Shown here: positions 23,700 to 34,789 of the stretch, in pieces
Position numbering within the stretch: position 1 is the first letter of the stretch
How the letters are laid out: each line of letters begins with the position of its first letter
NCBI GenBank assembly: GCA_002633005.1
Contig: NMRA01000603.1
Span: 1 to 64,000 of the forward strand
Reading direction: 5' to 3'
Origin: Phoronis australis
Taxonomy: Eukaryota > Phoronida > Phoronidae
DNA length: 64,000 nt
The notes under the pieces: generated by a model
Database searches by the model: none
What the model was told of the DNA's origin: nothing
Seen by the model: the letters and a program-made list of their open reading frames with translations, nothing else
Position numbers and translations under genes: made by a program

Positions 23700-25280
23700 T
23701 CACAAAAACTTAAAAACTTATCAGCAATGATACTTCTCTTGCACTCAATGTTGATACGTTTGTTTGCCTTAGACCAGGTAATATCTGAGAATTCCAGCTC
23801 AGAAATTTGAGCAAAAGCTGACACATAAATGCAACAAGGCGCAGACATCTTGCCAGTCTATTGTGAAGTCGCACACTCGTTCAATAATTCATGGTTTCAG
23901 CAGACTCAGCAGAGTCCTAGCTGTCCCAAAACTGTTCTTTGCGAAACACAAATGATTCAGGAATGTGCCAAGAATTGTCTCAGTACGATGACACTTGTGG
24001 CCACTTGATTTGACTTTCCTCAATTCCTAACTGCTGCCTGCTGGTTTTTGAGCCTTGGCCCTTGGTAATTTGCCTATTACTTGCACACACATCCAAGAAT
24101 TAATACTATCCAATGTAGTCAGCAGCAGTAAACACGCTAGCTAAGCCAGCAGGACAACGCCAGCTGACACTCCTCTGATGAATGTTTTCATGCCAAGCAG
24201 ACGACTTTTGAAGGGAAAAGGTATGGACACAATATTTTCCTGGCATTTGATTGGCTGTTTGGATCGTTTTGCACTGACAACAGTCTCTAATCTTTGTACT
24301 CGAAACGAACTCGAAACTATTTTTGGCAATTTCTCTGCTCCTTTTGTGCGAACTTAAGATAATTGGTTATCAGACTGTGCTCCAATACATTATAGTTTAT
24401 GCATAGGAGGTTCAAGTTCAAGTTTGCCCTTGAACACCCTTATATTCTTGCTACAAACTCGAGTAAAAACTCGAAATTTCGAGTTCAAACTCGAACATAT
24501 TGCTTTAATATTGGGTTTACAAACTGTGAACTAAGGGCAATAAATTATCTATGTAGGTTATTGTGTACTCGAGCATAGAATTATAGACTCTTATCTTGAG
24601 TTCGCCCAAAAGTAGAGTAGAAAATGCCAAACCTAATTTCGAGTTCCACTTCGAGTAAAAAAATTGGAGACCGGGCCCTGGTGGCTAACATATTATTTGA
24701 GGTTATATTTTTCCAACTTTTAACTTGAAATTCCTACTAAACGTGCGAGTGTATTCTTGGGAACTTTTTTGAAATTGACTTTTGAACATCTGTAGATGGG
24801 TTTAATGCAAAGTTCCCGTTTCCCCCAGAAAGTGGCCACGGAGGTAAGTTTATCTTAGGCGAAGTGCTGAAAGCAAAGTACATGACAGATTGAATGTCTC
24901 CTTAATTTGTTGAATAAGAAAATGGTCATATCGTTGTTAACTGACAGAAGACGATCTGTTACGTCGTTTTGTTAATTTATTGTGCAGGCAAGCACTGGCT
25001 TAAGCGATGAAAGCGGTGGTTGCCCTATCTCGCCATCTTGATTATGCTGGTTAAATAAACGACTTAACTAAGTCTGATTAAGTTATTTTTAATGCGAGCC
25101 AATGCTTACGAATGTTTCGTGTGACTGGCGACTATTAATTTCTCAAGCTGTGACTGAAAATTCGAAAGAAAAAATCGAAGGGAGGATTTTCAACTATTTG
25201 ACCGCTATTTTTCAGTCTGCTCAGAATGCTTATACCCTTACAAAAGTCGTGGTTGAATTTTGTGACAAACTAAAACAAAA
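23700..25280. other. Non-coding stretch
   Basis: No gene recognised. A run of related GAGTTC/TCGAG-type words occurs at 24410-24660 (ACTCGAAATTTCGAGTTC and similar), giving a locally repetitive, self-complementary tract. Confidence 0.5.
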
Positions 25281-25284
25281 AGGT

Positions 25285-25515
25285 CTATGCATGGGCGCAC
25301 CCAGGGGGGCTCGAACGAGCCCCCAATTTGCCGAATTGGGCAAAAGGTTCCGCCTCAGTGAAACAAAAAGTCCGAGTATAACGAGACAAAAGTCCAGGAA
25401 TTCTGCGTGGATGCACATTTCGAACGTAGTGGCCCCCGTTTTTTTAGTCGTTGATTTTTTCAGTAAAAGGACCGCATACGGAAGAATTCGAGCCCGTCTA
25501 TAGTTTAGGCTGGGT
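25285..25515 (+). repeat. Dispersed ~240-bp repeat, copy 2
   Basis: Shares with 45239-45475 the blocks AATTGGGCAAAA, AAACAAAAAGTCC, AGTGGCCCCCGTTTTTTTAG and TTTAGGCTGGGTACGCG in order. It is non-coding. Confidence 0.75.
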
Positions 25516-26347
25516 ACGCGAATGATACGCATTGCTTTGTTACCTTCCACTGTCATAAGTCATGATTTGCTTACACCGCCTGTGCTCAGCCAGCGTACCT
25601 CCCGGCTGTTGAGAAGTTTGGAAGTATATACAATGTTTTTGTTATCTAATATGTAAGATTTGTAATGGTGGCTTCCAGTGCTCTCCGCCATTTTTCGTCG
25701 ATACCTATGCGGTCGCGGGATCACGTTTAGCATTTACTAGGCGCTGCCCCCGCTGGTCGCCTGCTATTATTTTGTGACTCTTTTCTACATTGTTTTCGTT
25801 CGTCAAAATAATATCTATATATTAGACATCATAACCGAAATTCCGGACCAAATGTACCTCAGTCAACCTTCATGTCGTTGATTGCGATTTTACGTTACCA
25901 CGAACTGGCATTTCCACTTTCGCGTATGAATTTTCATCTTTGAAATGAGTTTTTGATGTCATTTTGGTAGCATGAAAGAAAAAAGAACCCAAACTTTGAC
26001 TACCCAGTGTGTACATGTATTAGTTTCATGTGCCCCACTGTTCATTTTTGCAAAGAAAACTGAAGTTGAGTGACGACTTGATGAAGAAACAGAAGCTGTT
26101 GGTAAGACGTAAATTTTACTCGAGGCCCTCGTGAATCACTAGGAACTCACAATTCTCTCTGTCAAAAATTGACGATCGACGATTTGCAAACCAATCGCGT
26201 GGTTAAAGCCAACAGGAAAGAGGGATTTAGCATTTCGGACAACTTAAGACTGTGTTGAACAAAACAACTTTTGCTCAGAACTAACGTGTGAAATAAACCT
26301 TAAGGACAGGAGCAGGTTATCGAGCAATGGCAGTGGACCGAAAACAA
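25516..26347. other. Non-coding stretch
   Basis: Nothing recognised on either strand between the dispersed repeat and the left end of the 6.9-kb transposon. Confidence 0.5.
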
Positions 26348-26550
26348 GTAAGCCTTGATACGCCGTAAAATGTAACAATTTCGTAAAATGTAACAACTTG
26401 TTACATTTTAGGTGAAGCGTAGCAACGTAAAATGTAACAATGTCGTAAAATGTAACAGTTGTTACATTTTATGTTATTTTTACATTTTACGGCGGATGCA
26501 CATGCGAGAAATGTACCATTGTTAGATTTTACGAAAGCGACGTCATATTT
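26348..26550. repeat. Left terminal inverted repeat of the 6.9-kb element
   Basis: Carries several copies of CGTAAAATGTAACA in both orientations, so it folds on itself as well as pairing with the right end. Such repeated subterminal words are typical transposase-binding sites. Confidence 0.8.
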
Positions 26551-26732
26551 CACTAGTTTTCATGACATTTGTCACTCGGAGGAAAACGGTTCACACAATT
26601 AGCGCCTTCTTTCCCGCGTTGTTTAAATGGAATTCTGTCAAATGTGCCAGCTCAAATTAATAGATGTGTCCCTACATGTATGTGGTTTCCATTATTTCTC
26701 AACATGAATAGTTTATTGGTATACAGATGTAG

Positions 26733-26923
26733 TAGTGGCAGATCTACGTTTTCAATAAAGGGGGGGTTAGGATTCGCGCTAATACGAGGTGTGCAGCCCC
26801 CAGTAAAGAGGTGTTGAGGTGGGTTTTGTTACGGATTTTGTTTTCCTGGCGAAGTTTTTTAATTTATACTTTGATCCTGTCCCGGGGAGTTAAACTCCCT
26901 TAACCCACGTAGATCCGCCGCTG
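26733..26923. mobile_element. CAGTGGCGGATC-ended MITE, copy 1
   Basis: The left end AGTGGCAGATCTACG pairs with the right end CGTAGATCCGCCGCTG. The interior has a G-run then a C-rich tract. It is nested within the 6.9-kb element. Confidence 0.65.
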
Positions 26924-28235
26924 TATGGTCAAAAATGTAACCGGTCCAGCTTCAAGTATCACAGCCAACGCAAAAACATTTATTGGTGTGATCTACAAAC
27001 CCCCACTTTAATTTGATGAGGCACCATGATGAAACTAGTTTTCATAATCAAAATTGATATGCTAAAGCATCTGTTGCTTTGGATAATCTCTTGATTAAGA
27101 TTTAAAAACCGGTCATATTTTCATTTTTCACTAATTTGGTTCACGATTCAGAACCCAAACTGCAGTTCAAGCAGCTTGCAAATAGATTCGTGCAGTTCAC
27201 AAAATTCAAAAAGGTTGTGACTGTGTACACATAGTACAGATGTATACGAGGCTTAGATAAAATGATAAGGACATTCTCAATGCTTGTTTGTGGATGGTTT
27301 TCACAGCCTGGCTCATCCCTTTCCGGCGCCCGCGTGAATGTAAAGATGACCTATTGCATTCATGGTTGGTTTTACATGTACTTAATTTCAGTATCGCAGT
27401 CTTCGAACTTGAGCAAATATATATGATGGCCCGATTTTCTCTTTTCGCACTGCCCAATTAAGTACTGCAAACTAATGTGCAGATTTTCGCCACTTTTAAG
27501 CTTTTCGGGGATTCGAGTTCTTGGGTTGCAGAACTTGACGCGATTTTGTTGTTACTGCAGGGTAATGGATATCTTGATTTCTGTGCAGTGGTGGAGTGGA
27601 AGTTTGGCTACTGTACTTGATGCAGACTCGCTAGATAACAGTCAACAATGACGTGTTTTTAACCACTTGTGTATGCTCGAAGGATTTCTGCCGTGTAGAT
27701 GTACATGTACGTCTTCATAGCGAAGTGACATAAAACGAAATGCGCGTAACCTACACGAACACTCGTCCTGTGAGCTAAACCATAACCCCTGACGTGCTGC
27801 GTTCGAAAGAAAGTGACTCAAGTGCCCTCTACGTTATTGTGATCAATGGGATCTACTGTAAATGATTGAACAACACGTGCTAATTACGACAGGAATTACT
27901 TGTCCCAATCCAGCCTACACTGTAAAATGTACACATACTCGTAAAAAACGTCATACAGCAAAAAAGACCCATGTCGCATAAATTCATTGTAGACGTACAT
28001 GTACATGTAAACGTCAACATAAAACATTACTGAAGTTCAATTTATGGAAACGTGTTTATTTGAGGAAAAAGAAATTAACAAAGCATAAAGTTCACCACAC
28101 ATCTATATTTCAAAATAACCACTTATCAAAAAAACGCAGACAAAAATCAAAGATGTGTCTTGTGGGTATCGTTTTTGTACAAAGAATTCCACTTGCTGGA
28201 ACGCTATTGGAGAGGCACTCCGAACTAACTAAAAC
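26924..28235. other. Interior of the 6.9-kb element, no coding sequence recognised
   Basis: An AT-rich spacer between the left end and the C-terminal end of the transposon gene. No additional reading frame was recognised. Confidence 0.5.
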
Positions 28236-29029
28236 TCAAAATTCCTTAAACAATACACGATATGCTATCTCTTCAAACTGATAAAGACTTACTGGAACAC
28301 TGATTCCAAGTCTAACATATTTTGTGTAATGTAGACTGTAAAGTTCCATTTTTGTCAACTGGTCTTGACCCAGTTGATGAAGACCACAGCAGACGTTCAT
28401 TTCCAGTAAATCTTTCTTATGTGGTACCAGCCATGCCCGCAGCTGATCGCCGGACCAATCGACAACCACGCTTGCCACCACTTTTTATTGCGGGACAACA
28501 TATTTCGTATTACTTTGGTTAGACCACTGTGTTTTCCAGATGTTCTGAAAATCCGCTGAGCAGATAGATCAGTGTGCCAGTTTCCAACATCGAGTTTGTC
28601 GGCTACTTCAGGTCGGATGTACACAGGATACAATGATCGATACATTTCAGGGTCACAAGTAGGCCTGTTGCATTGGTCAAAGTGTTTTTGGACAATGTAA
28701 CAGAACGCCGTAGTCACTAACGACAGCGAAAGTGCATTTTTTACATTAGCATGCAAACATTCAATAACGATCTTTTCCAGCAGCTCGGGAGGGAGTAATT
28801 GTACCCTGGCATTTTCTGTTGTGCCGCTTATTTTCCTGCCTTCATCAGCTACCTCAATACCGGCAGTGATGCTCTCTCTACAGAGTTCTTCGATTTCCAT
28901 CTCTTCTGTATCACTGGCGTTATCTCTCTCGTCATCAGTCGCGTACGCCTCTCTGTCGACAACGACCTCTACAAAAGACTCATTTTCTTTATTTTCTCCC
29001 TCTTGTGTACCGGTATCTGTATTTTCCAC
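28236..29029 (-). pseudogene. C-terminal segment of the transposon gene, F-box-like motif
   Basis: The frame opens with an acidic low-complexity stretch and then LLPPELLEKIVIECLHANVK, which resembles an F-box core (LPxELLxxI, later L..V...F). A segment follows with VYIRPEVADKLDVGNWHTDL. Near 28450 the frame ends in a short tail, but an overlapping frame continues with SGDQLRAWLVPHKK to 28236, so another frameshift is likely. It is also out of frame with the OTU segment upstream. I do not recognise the part after the F-box-like motif. Confidence 0.45.
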
Positions 29030-29045
29030 CTACATCACCTCACTA

Positions 29046-29705
29046 CTATTTTTCACCAACATCTCTTTCCGGTTGTTCCTCATAATCCTCATTTATGTCC
29101 TCGCCTTGATCGATTGATTGTAAAAGTAAGTTTAGAGCACTGTCCTGAACGGTAATAGACAGATAATGCTCCCCTTCACCCTGTGGGAAATAACCCAAAC
29201 TGAACAATGGCAAATTCTTGTCGTAAGTTCCAGTGGTTGACACAATGGTGGTGTTGGTTGGACCTCTACTTGACACTATTAACACCTGCATGTTGTAACG
29301 ACAGCACAATGCTAAATGTGTAAGATGGTCAGCATAGGTAGTAGTCTTTAACATAGATCTCGTGTTATAGTCTGGCAGCACAGCAATGAAATCCTTAAAA
29401 ACTGTACAGTGCTCACGAATGTAACCCAGTGCTTGTTGCCGTAACTGCAAAGGTGTGCGGTGAACAGATATCCTAAGGAGTTGATGGGCTAAGGCTTCAA
29501 ACTGACAACTTCCTGCGGCTTTACAGGGGTCTAGCAACACTCGGACGCCATGATGAGCCTGGAGAAAGTCACTGACTCTGTCCTGGTGTTTCTTCACAAC
29601 GAAATACTTCTGTCTGTGCTTCTGCTTCATAAGAATTTCATGGCGCACGTCTTGAGACCTCTTTTTCCGAAGACTTTGTTTAGAAGTCGTACTCGTGACA
29701 TCCAC
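29046..29705 (-). pseudogene. OTU-like cysteine protease domain of the transposon
   Basis: OTU proteases remove ubiquitin. The catalytic loop is LLDPCKAAGSCQFEALA, with Asp at residue 59 and the nucleophile Cys at 67 of this segment. The helix after it (AHQLLRIS..LRQQALGYIREH) and the block YADHLTHLALCCRYNMQVLI follow the OTU fold order, and the catalytic His is in GEHYLSI (residue 180). All three catalytic positions are present. It continues in the same frame from the integrase C-terminal region through a single TAG stop at 29717-29715, so it was once part of one polyprotein. Confidence 0.75.
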
Positions 29706-29714
29706 TACTGAAAT

Positions 29715-29969
29715 CTATTCGACAGCATTGCAACGTTTACCAGGTCTCGAGAACCGCACGTAATAATTTTCTTTTACGAGATCTCTTTGTTCAACTTTGA
29801 CCTCCAACACGAATCTTCTTGTGGGTATCCGATTCCTGTGACTTGTTCGAGGGAATCTAACGAGGACTTTTTCTCCAACTTGGTAGACTGGGTTTTGAAT
29901 TCCCTTCGAGTGACGTTGTATCTTTAACTGAGCACATTTCGCCGACGCAACACGGGATTTTCTCAGCAC
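29715..29969 (-). pseudogene. Integrase C-terminal (SH3-like) region of the transposon
   Basis: Contains NPVYQVGEKVLVRFPR, the basic GD/GEKVLVR beta-barrel signature found after retroviral-type integrase cores, and ENYYVRFSRPGK. The same frame reads upstream to about 30075 with NWAKRLHQIQEAINSIPREL, which matches the spacing after the integrase core. The core itself is in another frame, so a one-base indel lies near the CCGGGGTTT at about 30084. Confidence 0.7.
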
Positions 29970-30037
29970 AGAGCAATCTGCAATATGGAAAACGTCAATT
30001 GGTTTCTGGAATCCAAGTAATTCTCTTGGAATGCTGT

Positions 30038-30487
30038 TTATGGCTTCTTGTATTTGGTGTAACCTTTTGGCCCAGTTAAACCCCGGTTTTTACTCATCTT
30101 GTACTGAATTTTTCGCCGCACTCCAACGTGGCTGACTTCGCACTTTCCTTGTGACTGTGGGTTGTACGCTCTGCTTCGGATGACATGTATTTTTCTTTTT
30201 TTCAAAAACGTGTCTACAACCCCCTTGAACTCTGTTCCATTATCACGCTGAATAAGTTTTGGTGATTCAAGATCTGCAATGAATGTTCGGAGTTCCTTTT
30301 TCACACCAGAACTGCTTTTATCAACCAGCGGTTGGAGTATCAGGAATCGTGAAAAAACGTCAATAACAGACAAAATCCACTGATAAATTTTACCCTCGTA
30401 ATTTACGCGAACGTTACTCATATTAATTGTGCGTCGTCTTCTCTTTTTTGGAGACTTTTTCTGTTTTTCTAAATCGAAGGGTTTCAT
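30038..30487 (-). pseudogene. Retroviral-type (DDE) integrase core of the transposon
   Basis: Catalyses strand transfer of element ends. The acidic triad is visible as SVIDVFSRF (Asp 43), IQRDNGTEFKG (Asp 82) and NPQSQGKCE (Glu 117). The last interval has 34 residues, one fewer than the usual DD35E. The preceding YEGKIYQWILSVIDVFSRF resembles integrases of Ginger/KRBA2-type elements and Gypsy retrotransposons. The frame breaks after NRGLTGP by an indel. The N-terminal HHCC zinc-binding region is not seen in this frame. Confidence 0.78.
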
Positions 30488-32111
30488 TCTGTACCTGAAA
30501 ACCTTTTGAAAACATCAGTAATAAAACAAAACGGTATGGCAGCGGTGAACATTGTCAATAATTATGACCTTCGTACAGTCTTATGTGATAGATGATTTGA
30601 CATTTGTTCATATTAACATTAATGGGAACTGTCTGTCGACCACTTGCATTCAAACACTAACTGTGTTGAGGCAAAATATGAAATTAACAGCCCATCTAAA
30701 AACGCTCACCCTTTCGTTAACTTCTGAGAATTTAACGCTCGACTGTCACAGTGAGATTCTTGGCACTTTATGAGAACACCCTAGAAACATGGCATCACTG
30801 ATTATTGGACGTACGTGATAGCTCCTCCCAACAAGTGGCGTTACTGACGAATTCTTGCAAACTTCAGCCTGCCTTTGAGACATCAAACAAACCCGCTCGT
30901 CACTTCAAAGCGAGGTTGCGCCTCTTTCTGTCATGTCTTTCCCAAAACGAAACAGGGCGCGCACAACAGAACATCAAAACATCGGTCATTGGACTAAAAG
31001 CGCGCAACGAATCAGCTACAGAGTGGTACTTGGCCTGCGAATGAAAACTTCTTAAAGACAATGTGGCTCAAGGAAATATAACAACTCGTTTATTTGCAGG
31101 CAGGTTGACAGACTTCCAGTGCAACAACAAAAATGGGTTTTAGAAGAACGAGCTAATAGTTTAAAAACGGTGCGGCGTAGTCCCATGTTTTAAACATCTT
31201 TTAAAAGATGAAAGAAATATCACTGTTACGATAAAATCAAATCTGTTTGTTATTTTATCAGTGTTTGTTAGTCCGAAACATATATATAAAGACAGAGATT
31301 GGACATCGTGCTACCAACGAACAGCCATTTTGGTGTTTCAGGTTGCCGCCAACCACACGCGTAGTTGTGGACAGATAAGGGAATTTGGTATATTTACTCT
31401 TTGCTACATCACATAAAATGCATACTTAACACTATTGCTGACTCCGATGTTGGCTGTTTTTGTTCCATACAACCCACTTTCAAAGAAACCAACTTCAAAT
31501 TCCAATGCCATTCGGCACATCAAATTGTTACGTGTTTCGTACAGGTGTATGTTCGTTATCAGCTATTCTAATGACCTGGTGACTGCAATCAAAGCCGATT
31601 AGTCGCCAGTTCTCGAAAAATGTCTTTCTCCAGAGTTCAACTTAACGCAATTTTTGAACTTACATATCATTGTTGAGCGAGCCCCAGTTGAAAAGGAATG
31701 TTTTTAACAAGAGACAAAAATGGTACAACACTATGTATCCTCACTTATAGATGTAAGTCGCAAAAGATTACAGTCTGAATTCATTTCTTCGTGGCAAACT
31801 ATGGACGGATATAGTCATGTCACGAACAATACCGAGCTTGCCGATAGTTCAGATGTAATAATTTTTTAAGTTGGCGCAAGTTTAAAAACGGTTTTAAATC
31901 TCAACCTCCTCGTTTCCAAAAAGTAGGCCTACTCTGCATCCACAGCTGTCAAGGCGTTTCTCACAATATCGTTAAGGTTGAACTTAGGACTCTCTTTAAA
32001 GTTATTTTGAATCTGCACCCGCTGTCCATTATGGTAAGTCCCTTGAAAAGTTTGAACTATATGGTTTTGAAATCTTTGAAGACCATGGTTTATTAGCACT
32101 TTATTAAGCAT
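30488..32111. other. 5' part of the 6.9-kb element, no firm coding call
   Basis: This should hold the start of the minus-strand transposon gene, but no zinc-binding HHCC or other motif was recognised. A minus-strand frame at 31929-32110 (ending NDIVRNALTAVDAE before a stop) is open but unassigned. A TATATATAAAG at 31281 is a possible core promoter on the plus strand. Confidence 0.4.
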
Positions 32112-32423
32112 CAGTGGCGGATCTAGGATACCATAAAGGAGGGGCAACATCGCAACATGTTGTCTCGGGGAATTGGGAAAGCGCGATTTCGTTTGCAGCA
32201 CACGCCCGAAAGTTGCAGGAGCCGGTTAGGCGAACCTTCTGCTGCTGTTGCAATGAAAAAAAAACGGGAACACCTCGACCTGGGGTCTAAGAAGCCCCCA
32301 TTGTGCGCTACCGGTCCTGGTTACTCAATAATTCCTCACGCTTCACGCTGTTGCTGTTCCATTTTGCTTGCGGAAGCGAAGGGTTTGGGGGGCCCGGGCC
32401 CCCTGGGCCCCCTAAATCCTCAT
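32112..32423. mobile_element. CAGTGGCGGATC-ended MITE, copy 2
   Basis: Begins CAGTGGCGGATCTAGGATACC like the copy at 39460 and ends in a C-run followed by CCTAAATCCTCAT, a degraded form of AAATCCGCC. It shares the AACATATGTTG..TCGGGGAATTGG and CGGCCCGAAAGTTGCAGG interior. It is nested in the 6.9-kb element. Confidence 0.75.
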
Positions 32424-32599
32424 TTGAACATGTATTGTGTATACTACACTGTGCCCTCGTAAAATGAATTCAATGATAATAACAATAATAATAATAATAA
32501 CAATAATTAAACTCTAGAGTTCCATGTTTGCTGCTACTCTTGTCATTGACAACATTCTGATCCCGGCTGTGTTTGTGATGTATGTACATGTATGTACAG

Positions 32600-32670
32600 T
32601 GTATGTATGTATGTATGTATGTATGCGTGCATGTGTGTTATTATTTTTTACGGTGAAATATTTAGTTCAA

Positions 32671-32716
<46 letters not shown>

Positions 32717-32745
32717 AACAACAACAACAAAACAACAACAACAAC

Positions 32746-32776
<31 letters not shown>
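32600..32776. repeat. Microsatellite cluster (GTAT)n, (TA)n, (CAA)n/(AAT)n
   Basis: Three simple repeats in a row: GTAT at 32600-32626, TA at 32675-32712 and CAA then AAT at 32717-32775. Confidence 0.95.
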
Positions 32777-33097
32777 GTTAACCAAATTCATACCATGTCA
32801 GCCCGGACGGATTCCTACAGAAAAAGTATACGAAAAATGTTACACAAAAGGGTGTTTTTTCAGAGCAAAAAACTCTGTGTCATTTTCAACAATCTAAAAG
32901 CGTGACTTTTTGGAATTTTTGTGACTTTTTACATAAAATTACCCTCTAAATGTGTCACGTTTTTGTCCGAGCACACTCTCTAAATGAGTAGGTATCCAAA
33001 ATTTTCGGTCCACACCTCTCGTCCAGAAATACTCGAATAGGCGTACCCCCGGCCGTGTCAGATAACCCCTGTTCGTGATTTTGTCATTAATTTTTTA

Positions 33098-33292
33098 AAA
33101 TATGACGTCAAAATGTAACAATGGTACATTTCTCGAATGTGCATCCGCCGTAAAATGTAACAATAACATAAAATGTATCAACTTGTTACATTTTAGGAGA
33201 GGCGTACCAACGTAAAATGTAACAAAGTCGTAAAATGTAGCAGTTGTTACATTTTACGAAATTGTTACATTTTACGGCGTATCAAGGCCTAC
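33098..33292. repeat. Right terminal inverted repeat of the 6.9-kb element
   Basis: Inverted counterpart of 26348-26550, with the same internal order (CGTAAAATGTAACA words, then GCATCCGCCG and GACGTCA). It carries a few substitutions and a small indel, which shows independent decay of the two ends. Confidence 0.8.
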
Positions 33293-34005
33293 GTCTAGCA
33301 ATCACAGGGTGGTGCCCGGTGACGGAACACGAGTTCGATCCTTGAAATCTTACAATTTCCAATACCGCGGTTAACCTGTACAAATGCTATAAAACAAGAA
33401 TTCTTAATTTGTTGATTAAAAAATCTGAACTGAGCAAGGACATTCTGGATGATGTTCATACAAGTCATGTAGATACATACAGTTACCAACATGAATAAGG
33501 CATTTGAGTATGCGTCGTGACCATATGCGCCTGCTTGCCTCTGTTCGCTATCGGAACAAAATATTACGTACAGTAAAAAAGGTGCAAACGGAGAATAATG
33601 GCCGTTTTTAGTGCCAACATGACGAGTTGAAAATTTGCCGCGCGGCCACGTTGGATTCCAGATCTGGGTTGTGAGATTTTGCCGCGCTAGTCGCAAATAG
33701 CCAAACTGGGGCCGTTGAGGGCTGATTACATTACAGAAATTATGAAAAAAATGCTTGTTTTCAGAAGCAAAAACAAAATTTTCCCAGGGGCATTCCTCGA
33801 CCTCTCAAAAATTCGCCGATACGCGCCTCTGCATACACGCTTTGCGCGCTTGTCTACGAGACAAATTGTTGCCTCCTGTGATGTCTTAGATCAGCCATTG
33901 TAATTAGTTTTGGGGCGTACTCGTCCCGGGGCTTGAATTCCGATTTCTAAAATTGTCATGTTAATCAGTCACCAAATCCGAGATGAAATGTTGCAAGCCA
34001 GGCAT
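33293..34005. other. Non-coding stretch
   Basis: No gene recognised. GTTCGATCC near 33332 resembles a tRNA B box, but no matching structure was found around it. Confidence 0.45.
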
Positions 34006-34142
34006 GCGTTCAGCAATGCTAGGACCTACACCTGTAGCTAAAAACTAGCCAAAATCAGATGTTCTCATTTGAAATACCCAGTATTATCTTACGTAATCTC
34101 GCGAAGTCATGCTTTTTAGCGAGGTCCCAGTGTTACTGAACT
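34006..34142 (-). mobile_element. ~140-bp CGTTCAGTA MITE, copy 1 (inverted)
   Basis: A reversed and more diverged member of the family at 40873, 42931 and 57084. It keeps GCGTTCAG and CTAGGACCTA at one end, AATCTCGCGAAGTC and CTTTTTAGCGAGGTCC inside, and GTTACTGAACTGG at the other end. Confidence 0.7.
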
Positions 34143-34789
34143 GGAGGCAGAATTTTTCAATCAACTGTGCCCACGAACAAAGTATGGCTGAAACGAAAAC
34201 GAAGACGAACATTCGCTGCACTTGTATTAATTAGTTACACTAACACTCAACAACTGTGATCATGTGGATTTGTAATTGTAAGAACGTCACTGTCCATACA
34301 TACCCAGTGAACCTGAAGATGGCCACCGTGGTAGCGACCCATGGTCCTAGCGGTCCTAGCGGGAAAACGTGTATACAGTGCCACGTGTGTCCAATACGAT
34401 TTCATTGTTTTCATTGCGCAACCTGTAAAAGTTCACCACTTGGTAATTCAGCGTCCTAAGGGCCGAAATTCTGCTAAGATCATTTTCAGCAGACGCTGCG
34501 TTCATGAACCTACTATCTGGCCGGGTGATCGACCAACTGTTTTGCCATGTACTGTATCGCAAACGTAAGAAATTGTGTCCACGTTAACCGGTTGATCATT
34601 CGCTGGATCACCGCTGTGGACCCTATTTTAAAAGCGTCAGCGAGCTATCAGAAGCCGCAATGTATCCAATTCTAGTAATGGCAAAAATTACTCTCTCGAG
34701 TATCTTTTCGTTTCAAAGGAATCTTTTTCTGGCATGGTTCTCTATTTCAGTGTAACATCTTACACACGAGTTAATTGCTATCACTTCAT

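Larger units (their letters stand above)
26348..33292 (-). mobile_element. 6.9-kb Ginger-like integrase/OTU DNA transposon, degenerate
   Basis: The two ends, 26348-26550 and 33098-33292, are inverted copies of about 200 bp and match from GTARGCCTTGATACGCCG inward. Homology stops abruptly on the outside and fades gradually on the inside, as expected for terminal inverted repeats rather than two independent insertions. TA lies at both outer edges (26349-26350 and 33290-33291), either as target duplication or as part of the repeat. Inside, on the minus strand, a broken gene encodes integrase, an integrase C-terminal region, an OTU-like protease and a further C-terminal segment. Ginger1 transposons are known to combine a Gypsy-type integrase with OTU domains. 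Their usual 4-bp CCGT target duplication was not found here, so the family call is tentative. Confidence 0.65.

Noticed and set aside
23466-23848. Overlapping basic and aromatic frames on both strands
   Set aside because: They fall within the dispersed repeat family at 23443-23690 and lack any conserved motif; other copies of the repeat do not keep the frames open.
28799-29155. Hydrophobic plus-strand frames over the transposon gene
   Set aside because: They are antisense shadows of the minus-strand OTU and acidic segments.
32524-32781. Plus-strand frame ending in long Tyr-Ile and Asn runs
   Set aside because: It is simple-sequence DNA (TA and AAT repeats) in translation.
26348-33292. Maverick/Polinton assignment for the integrase element
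   Set aside because: At 6.9 kb it is too short, and no DNA polymerase, packaging ATPase or capsid segment was seen.
33291-33350. tRNA-like B box GTTCGATCC
   Set aside because: No acceptor stem, anticodon arm or convincing A box could be folded around it.
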